Shown: positions 16,019 to 24,586 of the stretch, in pieces
Layout of the letters: every line of letters starts with the position of its first letter
How positions within the stretch are numbered: the stretch's first letter is position 1
Source of the DNA: Bacteroidales bacterium
GTDB taxonomy: Bacteria; Bacteroidota; Bacteroidia; Bacteroidales; UBA3824
Direction: 5' to 3'
Assembly (NCBI GenBank): GCA_016286055.1
Contig: JAEERW010000016.1
Coordinates: 1-64,000 of the forward strand
DNA: 64,000 nucleotides
Notes under the pieces: model-generated
The model's input: the letters and a program-made list of their open reading frames with translations, nothing else
Databases searched by the model: none
What the model was told of the DNA's origin: nothing
Program-made: the position numbers and the translations under genes

Positions 16019-17092
16019 TTATAACTTACTTACAAACTTCATTAATTTTTGATACACCTCCATTGCGTTAGATACAATGAATGCCACAGCCGAGGGGTAC
16101 ATGCCTTGCGAAAATACCGATGTAAAATGCGCCAAGGACTCTTTGTTGGTGTCTGATTCAAGGAGCGCAATATAGTTTTTGAGGTGGTCAGTGGCGGTGA
16201 CTTTCTCCTCGGCGGTGATTTCGGCAGTTTCGAGAAAGCGGAAAATGCCTTCGTTTAACGTTGAAAACTGATGAACTTTGTATTTTGAAATCCTTGCCTT
16301 CACTTTGTCGAAATTCAATAGCACCTCTCTGCCTCCGATAATTTTGGCAGCCGATGCCGAAGCGTAGAATTTTTGCGCAGCCTGAACACCTATCACGCCG
16401 GCAATCATCTTTTGGTCAGTTTGGTCTAAATCTCTGATATGCAGAATAATATCCGAGACTTTTTTCCAAGCCCTGCGGTCAGGAAATTTTTCTAATCCGC
16501 TGTCGATTTGCGGACGATCGGCAACATTGCCATCGAGCCAATCGGGATTAGATGAAATAAAATCGGTAACGCGACTGTCAAGTTTCTGTTTTTCAGCCCA
16601 CAAGAGCCATTCCTTATATGTAGGGCGAAATCCGTAAACATTAAAACGCGAAACGAGCGCAGGGTCGAGGTCGGTAAGTTGATACTCCTCGCCATCGTTA
16701 ACAGCCGAAATCAAGCGGCTACCCTTTGGAAGAGTACGTCCGGCGAGTTTTCGGTTAAGTGCCAAATCCATAATAGTTTGCAACACTTCGGGACGTGCGC
16801 GGTTTAATTCGTCTAAAAACAGCACCACCGGCTCATCATCGTTGGGGAACCAATACGGCGGCAGAAATTCCGTTCTACCCGATTCGGCATTTTTGATAGG
16901 CAGACCAATTAAGTCGCCCGGGTCGCTCATCTGTCCAAGAAACAGGGCTACCACCTTAAAGCCTTTTTCGGTGTAATAGTTAGTAAGAATCTCCGATTTG
17001 CCAATGCCGTGTTTTCCAACAAGCATAATATTCTGATTGGCAGGGGTTTTATCGAGAATTTCTAAAAGTTCTATGGTGTTGATGTTTATCAT
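16019..17092 (-). CDS. MoxR-like AAA+ ATPase
   Basis: 357 residues from ATG 17092 (MININTIELLEILDKTPANQ). Walker A GKHGIGKSE near residue 27, Walker B VVLFLDELNRARPEV near 90, sensor-type SAVNDGEEY near 125, and the arginine-containing ALVSRFNVYGF near 143. It belongs to the AAA_5/dynein-related MoxR group, which acts with VWA proteins. An upstream in-frame ATG (17161) is rejected because the -7 box at 17111-17118 places the transcript start near 17103. Operon with the VWA gene downstream. Client unknown. Confidence 0.88.
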   Translation of the reverse strand: MININTIELLEILDKTPANQNIMLVGKHGIGKSEILTNYYTEKGFKVVALFLGQMSDPGDLIGLPIKNAESGRTEFLPPYWFPNDDEPVVLFLDELNRARPEVLQTIMDLALNRKLAGRTLPKGSRLISAVNDGEEYQLTDLDPALVSRFNVYGFRPTYKEWLLWAEKQKLDSRVTDFISSNPDWLDGNVADRPQIDSGLEKFPDRRAWKKVSDIILHIRDLDQTDQKMIAGVIGVQAAQKFYASASAAKIIGGREVLLNFDKVKARISKYKVHQFSTLNEGIFRFLETAEITAEEKVTATDHLKNYIALLESDTNKESLAHFTSVFSQGMYPSAVAFIVSNAMEVYQKLMKFVSKL

Positions 17093-17110
17093 AATGTACG
17101 TAGTTTTTGG

Positions 17111-17118
17111 CAAAGGTA
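17111..17118 (-). promoter_or_regulatory. -7 element for the MoxR/VWA operon
   Basis: TACCTTTG on the minus strand, 18 bp before the chosen MoxR ATG. It fixes the start at 17092. Confidence 0.6.
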
Positions 17119-17233
17119 TATTATTTTTTGGGAAAGGAGTTTTTTTTAAGTTCAAAAACATTTCACGTTTTTGGTGGGATGGTCCCGACGCTGTGAAAGA
17201 TTTTTATAGGGAAGAATTGAAACGCAAAAAAAA

Positions 17234-17408
17234 CTAATTGAATATTACTTTTTCCAAAAGATTATTATCCTCTTTTATGATATTCTTTACATAAAAACGG
17301 CCGTTTTCTTCGGCAAAAGCCTTTATAGCCTTAATTCCAGCAATCACTTTGTCGATTTTTGATTTAGGTTTCAAGCTTGCGGAGTTGCTGTTTGTTAATA
17401 GTAAACAT
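17234..17408 (-). pseudogene. Possible decayed or frameshifted small ORF
   Basis: A promoter box is followed within 20 nt by ATG 17408, which opens MFTINKQQLRKLET and then stops. A second frame continues directly after the stop as KSKIDKVIAGIKAIKAFAE and ends ...LLEKVIFN. Joining the two frames would give one protein of nearly 60 residues. This looks like a single frameshift in a small gene, or chance. The stop overlaps by 3 bp with the stop of an opposite-strand frame ending FWWDGPDAVKDFYREELKR (plus strand, to 17237), which may be another remnant. No family recognised. Confidence 0.3.
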
Positions 17409-17424
17409 AGTGGTTTGTATTTTT

Positions 17425-17432
17425 GCAAAAGT
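17425..17432 (-). promoter_or_regulatory. -7 element upstream of the decayed small ORF
   Basis: TACTTTTG on the minus strand, 16 bp before ATG 17408. Confidence 0.4.
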
Positions 17433-17459
17433 AATTTTTTTAAGGGGGAAAGTGTATTT

Positions 17460-17490
17460 TTTGGGGAAAGACAAAAAATCATTACTTTTG
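17460..17490 (+). promoter_or_regulatory. Promoter for the MBOAT/DHHW operon
   Basis: TTTG (17460-17463), a 19-nt spacer and TACTTTTG (17483-17490). The predicted start is near 17497, giving a leader of about 35 nt to the ATG at 17532. Confidence 0.75.
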
Positions 17491-17531
17491 CAGCCAATAT
17501 TTGTAGTATTACCTTAATATATATATAAAGA

Positions 17532-18971
17532 ATGCTTTTTAGTTCTATAACGTTTATTGGATTTTTCTTGCCGGCAGTTATTCTGCTTTACTTTATTATC
17601 CCCAATAGGACTTATAAAAACATTGTGTTGCTTGTATCAAGCCTTCTATTTTATGCATGGGGCGAGCCTAAGTTCGTATTTCTGATGATGGGTTCGATAC
17701 TAATCAACTATCTGATGGGTATTTTGATAGAGAAATACGAGAGAAAAAAACTCATACTTACTACGGCTATATCTATTAATCTATGCATATTATTTATATT
17801 TAAATATTTAGGGTTTACATGCGCAATTTTCGACGGTCTTATTGAATCGCTTCATATCAAGGTGCTGCAAGACTTAAACCTTGTAATGCCTATAGGAATA
17901 TCGTTCTACACTTTTCAAACAATCACCTATATAGTAGACGTTTACCGAGGACAGGTATCCGCTCAAAAAAACATTCTCAACCTCGGATTATACATTACCT
18001 TCTTTCCGCAATTGATAGCGGGCCCTATTGTGCGCTATCACGATATTAACCAACAGATAGAAAACCGAAAGGAAACGATAGAAAAGATAAGTGAGGGTTT
18101 ACAACGTTTTATTATAGGTCTTGCCAAAAAGGTGCTGATTGCCAACAATCTTGCCATAGTGTGCGACTCAATTTACGATACCGACTACTTTGCTTACGGC
18201 ACTTTTACTGCTTGGATTGCAGCCATATCATACGCTCTGCAAATCTACTACGATTTTTCGGGCTACTCGGATATGGCAATAGGTCTCGCCAAAATTTTCG
18301 GTTTCAACATTTTGGAAAACTTCAACTATCCGTATGCTGCAAAATCGGTTACAGATTTTTGGAAACGGTGGCACATTTCGCTTACCAACTTTTTCCGCGA
18401 TTATGTTTACATACCTCTCGGTGGCAACCGCAAAGGTAAAAAGCGGACAATGTTTAACCGCATTACCGTGTTTTTCCTCACGGGTTTGTGGCATGGCGCA
18501 GCGTGGCATTTTATAGCGTGGGGCTTACTGCACGGCCTTACAATGGTGGCAGAACGTGCGCTAAAACTCAACGAAAAACTTAAAGGTGTATTTAGCATTT
18601 TTTACCGAGCTTTTACGCTTATGCTGATTACTATTTTTTGGGTAATATTCCGCAACGGAATCGACAAAACGGTTTGGCGATTCATACTCAAAATGTTCGG
18701 TGGCAACTATACAGTTTTTTCAAAAAGTTACCGCCCAATTGTTGATACCAACTTGTTTTGGTTCGAATGCGACACCAAATTTTTCATCGTAATCACCATA
18801 GCCATCGCATTCTGCTTCCCATGGTGGAAAAAAATCACCCTACCACAGTCTCCACTAATCACAAACTCGCTCAGCATAATTAAGTGTCTGGTAATAATAT
18901 TGCTATTTGTTTTATGCACTGCATATTTAGCCAACAACACATACAATCCGTTTATTTATTTCAGATTTTAA
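17532..18971 (+). CDS. MBOAT-family membrane O-acyltransferase (AlgI/DltB-like)
   Basis: 479 residues with about ten to twelve membrane segments. The MBOAT hallmarks are clear: QIYYDFSGYSDMAIG near residue 236, FWKRWHISLTNFFRDYVYIPLGG near 277, and the catalytic histidine in LTGLWHGAAWHF near 317. Such proteins pass acetyl groups across the inner membrane to a periplasmic SGNH/AlgX-type partner that acetylates a glycan. The next gene, 1 bp downstream, encodes such a partner. No polysaccharide synthesis genes are nearby, so the acceptor is unknown. Confidence 0.93.
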   Translation: MLFSSITFIGFFLPAVILLYFIIPNRTYKNIVLLVSSLLFYAWGEPKFVFLMMGSILINYLMGILIEKYERKKLILTTAISINLCILFIFKYLGFTCAIFDGLIESLHIKVLQDLNLVMPIGISFYTFQTITYIVDVYRGQVSAQKNILNLGLYITFFPQLIAGPIVRYHDINQQIENRKETIEKISEGLQRFIIGLAKKVLIANNLAIVCDSIYDTDYFAYGTFTAWIAAISYALQIYYDFSGYSDMAIGLAKIFGFNILENFNYPYAAKSVTDFWKRWHISLTNFFRDYVYIPLGGNRKGKKRTMFNRITVFFLTGLWHGAAWHFIAWGLLHGLTMVAERALKLNEKLKGVFSIFYRAFTLMLITIFWVIFRNGIDKTVWRFILKMFGGNYTVFSKSYRPIVDTNLFWFECDTKFFIVITIAIAFCFPWWKKITLPQSPLITNSLSIIKCLVIILLFVLCTAYLANNTYNPFIYFRF

Positions 18972-18972
18972 A

Positions 18973-20055
18973 ATGAAAAAATTTATCCACATATCTTTCT
19001 GCACCGTAATAGGAATAGCCTTGGCGTTAAGCATAGTAAATTTCAATCGTCAGGGTAACGTTTTGTCTACCGAAAAACGTTCAATAGCCCCTATTCCAAA
19101 GCATATCACTGATTTTAAAGATTGGGATACATGTTTCAACGATCGTTTCGGCTATCGCGAACAACTTATAAATATTGCAAACTTTATCGACTACGATATT
19201 CTTCATAAAACAATAAAAAACTCTAAGGCTTTCAAGGGCAAAGATGGCTGGTTCTTCTATATAAATGCTGCCGATGGCAACAACCAAGGTGATTATAGCA
19301 AGACTAATTTACTCAATGAAGATGAATTAGCAAAATTTAAGGCTGAGATTCAAGAAAACGCTAAATGGTGCAGCGATAATGGAATCAAGTGTCTGTTTGT
19401 AATTTGCCCAAACAAGCATAATGTGTACCCCGAATACCATATTCTGGACCGACCAGAAGGCATCACTCGCACCGAACAACTTCTTTCTGTCTTCAACGAA
19501 TCTGGTATCAAATGCATTTATCCTCTTGATTATCTCTTAGAAAAGAAAAAAACAGACACCATCCCTCTTTATTATGAAACCGACACGCATTGGAATGACC
19601 TCGGAGCCTACTATGCGTTTGAAGCAATAAAAGAGGAGATTGTAAAAATGTTCCCCGACAAAAACTTTCCAAATATTGAATACAAACGCAAAGTTTCTTA
19701 TAGCGAAACCGCAGGTGACATCCCCCCGATGCTAAACATAAAAGAGGCAAAGAGCACTCGTATTTCTCTCTCCCCTATTAAAGGTAGCTTTAAAGACTAT
19801 TATGTGTATACCAAAAACGAAGAAAGAGACGGTGTTATTTCAAAAGGCAAAAACAAAAATCTTCCTAAGGTTGTGATATTCCGCGACTCGTTCTTTACCG
19901 CCATGACTAAATATCTATCTACCTTATTTTCTAATGCAGAATACAATTGGAGGCGTATAACCGATGATGACAAGAAAAGCATTCTGGCTAACAAGCCCGA
20001 TCTAATTATTTTCGAATCAGTGGAACGTAATGCTGTAACTATTGCTAAGGAATAG
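18973..20055 (+). CDS. DHHW/AlgX-like SGNH-type acetyltransferase partner
   Basis: 360 residues. N-terminal signal anchor (residues 7-24). The family signature is YETDTHWNDLGAYYAF near residue 195, whose TDTHWN supplies the catalytic Asp-His. The serine-bearing segment is probably VVIFRDSFFTAM near 305. N-terminal motif DWDTCFNDRFGYRE near residue 50 is also typical of the DHHW/AlgJ group. It should act in the periplasm with the upstream MBOAT protein to O-acetylate a cell-surface glycan. The gene ends 5 bp from the convergent gene. Confidence 0.88.
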   Translation: MKKFIHISFCTVIGIALALSIVNFNRQGNVLSTEKRSIAPIPKHITDFKDWDTCFNDRFGYREQLINIANFIDYDILHKTIKNSKAFKGKDGWFFYINAADGNNQGDYSKTNLLNEDELAKFKAEIQENAKWCSDNGIKCLFVICPNKHNVYPEYHILDRPEGITRTEQLLSVFNESGIKCIYPLDYLLEKKKTDTIPLYYETDTHWNDLGAYYAFEAIKEEIVKMFPDKNFPNIEYKRKVSYSETAGDIPPMLNIKEAKSTRISLSPIKGSFKDYYVYTKNEERDGVISKGKNKNLPKVVIFRDSFFTAMTKYLSTLFSNAEYNWRRITDDDKKSILANKPDLIIFESVERNAVTIAKE

Positions 20056-20059
20056 GTAA

Positions 20060-20830
20060 CTATATCCAAAAATGATTATTATTGCTTTTGTAATATCTTT
20101 TTATCCTAAAATCGTTGCCTTGGGTTACAAAGTCGTTTAGGGTTTTTACAACATTGATAAACGCATCGGGATTTGCCAATAATTTAGCGTTTTTAATATA
20201 AAAATTTACTTCTTTTTTATCGCTTAGTATTACTTTTATATTGCTACTTGGACGCTTAACTAATGTGTTGTATTTCAGTCCCAAGGGGGTAAGTTTTTCT
20301 TTGAGAAGTGCCTCCACTGCGGCAACGGAAATCTTGTTTTTCATCAAATCTTTCTGTACCGCAAATTTTATGCGTTCGGCAATGGGTTTCCAAATGGGAA
20401 TGCGGGTGGCGATAAACTCCACCACATCGCAAAAACGCGGAATATCGTCGCCGGTGATTAGACATTCGCACCCAGTAAAACCGGTGCTGTAATATCCCGA
20501 ACGGAATGGTTCAAGGCAAATCACTCCTCCTTCGTGAAATTTTATGTACAAGTAATCGAAACCTCGCGAGTCCTTTGCCACATCTGCATATTTGCCGTGT
20601 CGCTCTAATAGCGTGGCATAAACGGTCTCAAAATCCATTTTTTTAGCATTGGCAGCAATTTCCCTATTGCGATGCAGACGAGGAAGAAAATGCGAAACAA
20701 ACACCACCATAGCATATTTCAACAGTTCATCAGCATAGAGATTCATATTCTTAGTAGGAGTGTTTCGCTTTGCCTCTTTAAAGCATTCGGATTCTATTTT
20801 GCGGAGTTCTTTTGGGTCGAGTTCTAACAT
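20060..20830 (-). CDS. Conserved-looking protein of unknown function
   Basis: 256 residues, no signal peptide or membrane segment. Helical N-terminus (ELRKIESECFKEAKR), a central mixed region with aromatic and glycine-rich strand DYLYIKFHEGGVICLEPFRSG near residue 95 and GFTGCECLITGDDIP near 125, then a charged helical and beta C-terminus. I do not recognise a family. No clear promoter box upstream. The fumarase terminator sits before it, so it is probably its own unit. Confidence 0.65.
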   Translation of the reverse strand: MLELDPKELRKIESECFKEAKRNTPTKNMNLYADELLKYAMVVFVSHFLPRLHRNREIAANAKKMDFETVYATLLERHGKYADVAKDSRGFDYLYIKFHEGGVICLEPFRSGYYSTGFTGCECLITGDDIPRFCDVVEFIATRIPIWKPIAERIKFAVQKDLMKNKISVAAVEALLKEKLTPLGLKYNTLVKRPSSNIKVILSDKKEVNFYIKNAKLLANPDAFINVVKTLNDFVTQGNDFRIKRYYKSNNNHFWI

Positions 20831-20859
20831 AATAAAAGGTTATATTAATACAATTCTAA

Positions 20860-20898
20860 AAATAAAAACAGGGCTGAATTATATTTCTCAGCCCCGTT
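20860..20898 (-). terminator. Terminator of the fumarase gene
   Basis: GGGCTGA/TCAGCCC stem (20871-20877 with 20888-20894), followed on the minus strand by a T-rich tail (TGTTTTTATTTTT). Confidence 0.7.
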
Positions 20899-20925
20899 TT
20901 CAATTATCAACATTCAATTTTTAAC

Positions 20926-22578
20926 TTACGCGATTATTGTGCAGCCGGAGCAAGGTTTCAACTGTTTAAAAAAGTCGTTGCCTTTGTCGTCTACAAGAAT
21001 GAAAGCGGGGAAATCTTGTACTTTGATTTTCCAAATTGCCTCCATTCCAAGTTCGGGATATTCTACGCATTCAATGCTCTTGATGTTGTTTTGAGCAAGG
21101 ATAGCGGCAGGACCGCCGATTGAGCCAAGGTAAAATCCGCCGTGCTTTTTGCAAGCGTTGGTAACGGCTTCGGTGCGGTTGCCTTTTGCAAGCATAATCA
21201 TTGAGCCGCCGTGGTCTTGAAACTCGTCAACATACGGGTCCATACGGTTGGCTGTGGTGGGACCCATTGAGCCACAGGGCATTCCAGCGGGAGTCTTGGC
21301 AGGTCCGGCGTAATAAATCGGGTGGTCTTTCATATACTGCGGAAGGTCTTCGCCGGCATCCAAACGTGCTTTTAGTTTGGCGTGCGCAATGTCGCGACCT
21401 ACTATGATAGTTCCGTTCAATGAAAGACGTGTGGCAACGGGATATTTAGTAAGAATTTTGCAAACCTCGCTCATAGGTTGGTCGAGGTCGATTTTTACTG
21501 CGTTGCCTTCGCCAGCGTTGCGGAGTTCTTCGGGAATAAGTTCGGTAGGATTGTCGTCCATTTTTTCAATCCAGATACCGTCTTTGTTGATTTTTGCCTT
21601 GATGTTGCGGTCGGCAGAGCAACTTACGCCCAAACCAATCGGGCAACTTGCACCGTGGCGGGGAAGACGTATCACACGCACGTCGTGAGCCATATATTTG
21701 CCGCTAAACTGTGCGCCGAGACCAATTTTGTAAGCCTCTTGCAAAAGTTCTTTTTCGAGTTCCACATCGCGGAATGCGCGTCCTGTTTCGTCGCCGGTGG
21801 TGGGCAACGAATCGTAGTAATGGGTAGATGCCAACTTAACGGTCAAGAGGTTCTTTTCGGCTGATGTTCCGCCAATTACAAATGCAATGTGGTAAGGAGG
21901 ACAAGCCGCTGTGCCGAGACTCTTCATTTTTTCTACCAAGAATGGAACCAATGTGCCGGGGTTTTGGATACGTGCTTTGGTTTCTTGATAAAGGTAAGTT
22001 TTGTTGGCCGAGCCGCCGCCCTTGGTTACCATAAGGAATTTGTATTCCATACCTTCGGTGGCTTCGATGTCGATTTGCGCGGGAAGGTTGCAACGTGTGT
22101 TTTTCTCCTCGTACATACTCAGTGGAGCGTTTTGCGAATAGCGCAGATTGTCCTGAGTATAAGTGTTATAAACGCCTTTTGCAAGAAATTCTTCATCGCA
22201 GAATCCTGTCCACACCTGCTGACCTTTTTCGCCGTGGATAATGGCTGTACCGGTGTCTTGGCAGAGGGGAAGTTGACCCTTTACCGAAACCTCGGCATTG
22301 CGCAAGAATGTGAGAGCCACATATTTATCATTTTCAGATGCCTCAGGGTCGCGGAGAATTTTGGCTACCTGTTCGTTGTGTTTGCGGCGGAGCATAAACG
22401 AAACATCGTGAAATGCTTGCTGCGAAAGTTTTTCCAAAGCCTCGGGTGCAACCTTCAAAATCGGTTTGCCTTCAAATTCCGAAACCGAAACTCCTTCTTT
22501 TGTAAGGAGATAATATTCGGTATCGTCCTTGCCCAACTGAAACATCGGGGCATATTTAAAATCGGGAATGTTTGCCAT
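20926..22578 (-). CDS. Class I fumarate hydratase (4Fe-4S, FumA/B type)
   Basis: 550 residues, the normal length. Converts fumarate and malate in the TCA cycle using an oxygen-sensitive [4Fe-4S] cluster; such enzymes suit anaerobes. Cysteine-bearing blocks: [11 protein letters not shown] near residue 101, [15 protein letters not shown] near 217 and [10 protein letters not shown] near 310. The C-terminal beta subunit region has GRDIAHAKL near 397 and [14 protein letters not shown] near 440. Own promoter at 22611-22618 and own terminator, so monocistronic. Confidence 0.95.
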   Translation of the reverse strand: MANIPDFKYAPMFQLGKDDTEYYLLTKEGVSVSEFEGKPILKVAPEALEKLSQQAFHDVSFMLRRKHNEQVAKILRDPEASENDKYVALTFLRNAEVSVKGQLPLCQDTGTAIIHGEKGQQVWTGFCDEEFLAKGVYNTYTQDNLRYSQNAPLSMYEEKNTRCNLPAQIDIEATEGMEYKFLMVTKGGGSANKTYLYQETKARIQNPGTLVPFLVEKMKSLGTAACPPYHIAFVIGGTSAEKNLLTVKLASTHYYDSLPTTGDETGRAFRDVELEKELLQEAYKIGLGAQFSGKYMAHDVRVIRLPRHGASCPIGLGVSCSADRNIKAKINKDGIWIEKMDDNPTELIPEELRNAGEGNAVKIDLDQPMSEVCKILTKYPVATRLSLNGTIIVGRDIAHAKLKARLDAGEDLPQYMKDHPIYYAGPAKTPAGMPCGSMGPTTANRMDPYVDEFQDHGGSMIMLAKGNRTEAVTNACKKHGGFYLGSIGGPAAILAQNNIKSIECVEYPELGMEAIWKIKVQDFPAFILVDDKGNDFFKQLKPCSGCTIIA

Positions 22579-22610
22579 TTGTTTAATATTTTTGATATGT
22601 TTGTTTTGCG

Positions 22611-22618
22611 CAAAGGTA
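22611..22618 (-). promoter_or_regulatory. -7 element for fumarase
   Basis: TACCTTTG on the minus strand, 32 bp before the ATG at 22578. Confidence 0.6.
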
Positions 22619-22694
22619 GGGATATTTTAGGGAAAATAACAATATTTCAATAGATATTTTTTAACAAAACACCATCCGCCACAACTAAATTGTT

Positions 22695-22725
22695 TTTGTT
22701 GTTAATAAAAAATCAATTACCTTTG
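22695..22725 (+). promoter_or_regulatory. Promoter for the FHA/PP2C/kinase operon
   Basis: TTTG (22695-22698), a 19-nt spacer and TACCTTTG (22718-22725). The predicted start is near 22731, about 22 nt before the ATG at 22753. Confidence 0.75.
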
Positions 22726-22752
22726 CGGTGTTAGCAAAATTGTCATCTTACA

Positions 22753-23109
22753 ATGAAAACACTTAAAACAACTGCCATTATACTTGTTGCATGCCTTATC
22801 AGTGCGTGCTGCACTCCTATAGCCTCTATCACAAAACATCCTGCTGAATACCGTGGCAAAACCGTAATTGTAAAAGGCAGAGTTATCAACACCCTCCGCC
22901 TCGAAGACCTTAGTTTCTTCACCATCAAAAACCACGGGAAAATCAACATCACCACCACAAGTTTTCTCCCTGTAAAAGACGACTATGTGCGTGTACGGGG
23001 CATTGTAGACGACAAATTCTACTATCAGCGCGACACTATTCTTATTATCCGCGAAATTGTAGAAATCGACGAAAATGTTAAACCAGACTTTAACCGAATG
23101 GTGAACTAA
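22753..23109 (+). CDS. Small lipoprotein with OB-fold-like domain
   Basis: 118 residues. Lipoprotein signal with lipobox CLISAC (modified Cys near residue 19, another Cys beside it). The mature part, HPAEYRGKTVIVKGRVIN...FFTIKNHGK, looks like a small OB-fold (tRNA_anti-like) domain such as occurs in periplasmic 'BOF/YgiW-like' proteins. It is first in the FHA/PP2C/kinase operon, 2 bp before the next gene. A sensor or periplasmic partner role is inference. Confidence 0.7.
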   Translation: MKTLKTTAIILVACLISACCTPIASITKHPAEYRGKTVIVKGRVINTLRLEDLSFFTIKNHGKINITTTSFLPVKDDYVRVRGIVDDKFYYQRDTILIIREIVEIDENVKPDFNRMVN

Positions 23110-23111
23110 CA

Positions 23112-24581
23112 ATGAATAAGTGGTTGATAATTATCTGGTTAATAACGGCAGCAAAAATCCTATCTGCTCAGGATTTTAAAATTAGCCGTATCGATGAGAG
23201 CGAATTCCCAACCATTTCGTTCCAGCTCGAAATCTCAGGAGGAAGCGAAAAATCTATAGATGGTTTTACCTTAGAAGAATACAACAACCCTATTGAATAC
23301 TCATCTACCCCAGATGATGCTACTGGAATCCAACAATCAAGAACTTATATTTTTTTAATCGAAAACTCATATTATTTTCACAAAAACAAGATTTTCCCTG
23401 AGCTTATCACATCGATAAAACAGGTAAACAACAACATAAATGAAGACGATCGGGTAAACATTCTCTTTTTTGGAAGCAAACTCCAGCCCACTGTTAAATA
23501 CGTTAGCATAGAACCAACAGCCGACACTCACAGACTCAACAGCATGGTTGACTGCTATTTCAAATCTGAATCAGACAGCACATATATCGACAATCCTCTT
23601 TACCCAAGCATCGAAGAGGCAGCTGAATATGCCCTCTCGTTGCCTTCGCAAAACAGCATCAAATTTCTTATTGTTATTGCCAGAGGGCTCAACCTTTGCA
23701 ACACTCTCACATTCTCCCCAAACTTTATGGAATCGATGCGAAAGAGCAACCTGTATATCAACGTAGTGATGTTCAAAACCGAAACACCAAACGCCAAACG
23801 TGAACTTGCCGACTTATGTGAATCGTCAGGAGGCTCATTCGTAACCTTTGAACAAGGACAGCTAGAACAGACCCTCATGCAACTCGGCGAAAAAAACAGC
23901 AAAACCCCTCCTAAAATCACAAACCATTGCTACAAAATCAGTTTCAAAACTGCGCAAAATGGCACCAACAATTTTGTTAAAGCTCGGTTCTATGGGGCAG
24001 AAACTGTTGTTGAATTTTCAAACCCAAACAAAACTGGCATTTTTGGACGTCACCCGTCTACTGCATTTGCTGGCATTATGTTCGCTGTTTTGGCGGTGGT
24101 ACTAATTATTTACGCCATAGTACGCAACAAAGTAATCAAAAAAATCGATGATGCCACAAAACTCAAAATGCGCGAAATTCAAATTCAAAACAAACGTCTA
24201 AAACGCGAAATCGAAAAATACCGCAAACATCCAGTGAGCGTGTCACAATCGTTCGACGACTTCAACTCCGCCGAAAACCTCGTAGCAGGCGGACAGCAGA
24301 CTCCTAAACTCATCTGCGCCAACGACGGTGAAAACACTTCATACGACCTCAACAAGTTGGTAATGTCTATCGGTCGTGCCGACGACAACGATATTGTTAT
24401 TCACAATCGCACCGTGTCGTCGCACCACGCTACTCTCAGTTTTGAGGGTGGCGTATTCTACATCAGCGACAACGACAGCACCAACGGTATTTTTGTCAAC
24501 GACATCAAAATCACAAAAAGCAAAGTTAACAACGACGACATCATCCGTATTGGTGCCGTGTTTGCCAAACTTAAATATTAA
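23112..24581 (+). CDS. Membrane protein: periplasmic VWA-like domain, one TM, coiled coil, cytoplasmic FHA domain
   Basis: 489 residues. Signal peptide 1-19. Residues about 75-270 resemble a VWA fold (YIFLIENSYYF, then FLIVIARGLN), but the DxSxS metal site is replaced by IENSYYF, so it is a degenerate VWA. A single membrane helix at about 315-337 (AGIMFAVLAVVLIIYAIV) is followed by a charged coiled coil to about 375. The C-terminal FHA domain (405-489) has the phosphothreonine-binding residues: SIGRADDND, then RTVSSHHA and DNDSTNGIFVN. It should read phospho-Thr in the cytoplasm while its other half sits in the periplasm. It sits between the lipoprotein and phosphatase genes. Confidence 0.88.
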   Translation: MNKWLIIIWLITAAKILSAQDFKISRIDESEFPTISFQLEISGGSEKSIDGFTLEEYNNPIEYSSTPDDATGIQQSRTYIFLIENSYYFHKNKIFPELITSIKQVNNNINEDDRVNILFFGSKLQPTVKYVSIEPTADTHRLNSMVDCYFKSESDSTYIDNPLYPSIEEAAEYALSLPSQNSIKFLIVIARGLNLCNTLTFSPNFMESMRKSNLYINVVMFKTETPNAKRELADLCESSGGSFVTFEQGQLEQTLMQLGEKNSKTPPKITNHCYKISFKTAQNGTNNFVKARFYGAETVVEFSNPNKTGIFGRHPSTAFAGIMFAVLAVVLIIYAIVRNKVIKKIDDATKLKMREIQIQNKRLKREIEKYRKHPVSVSQSFDDFNSAENLVAGGQQTPKLICANDGENTSYDLNKLVMSIGRADDNDIVIHNRTVSSHHATLSFEGGVFYISDNDSTNGIFVNDIKITKSKVNNDDIIRIGAVFAKLKY

Positions 24582-24586
24582 ATTAT

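Noticed and set aside
21478..22653. Open plus-strand frames of 128 and 254 codons
   Set aside because: They are antisense to class I fumarase and rich in Cys/Phe/His as shadow frames are; no promoter.
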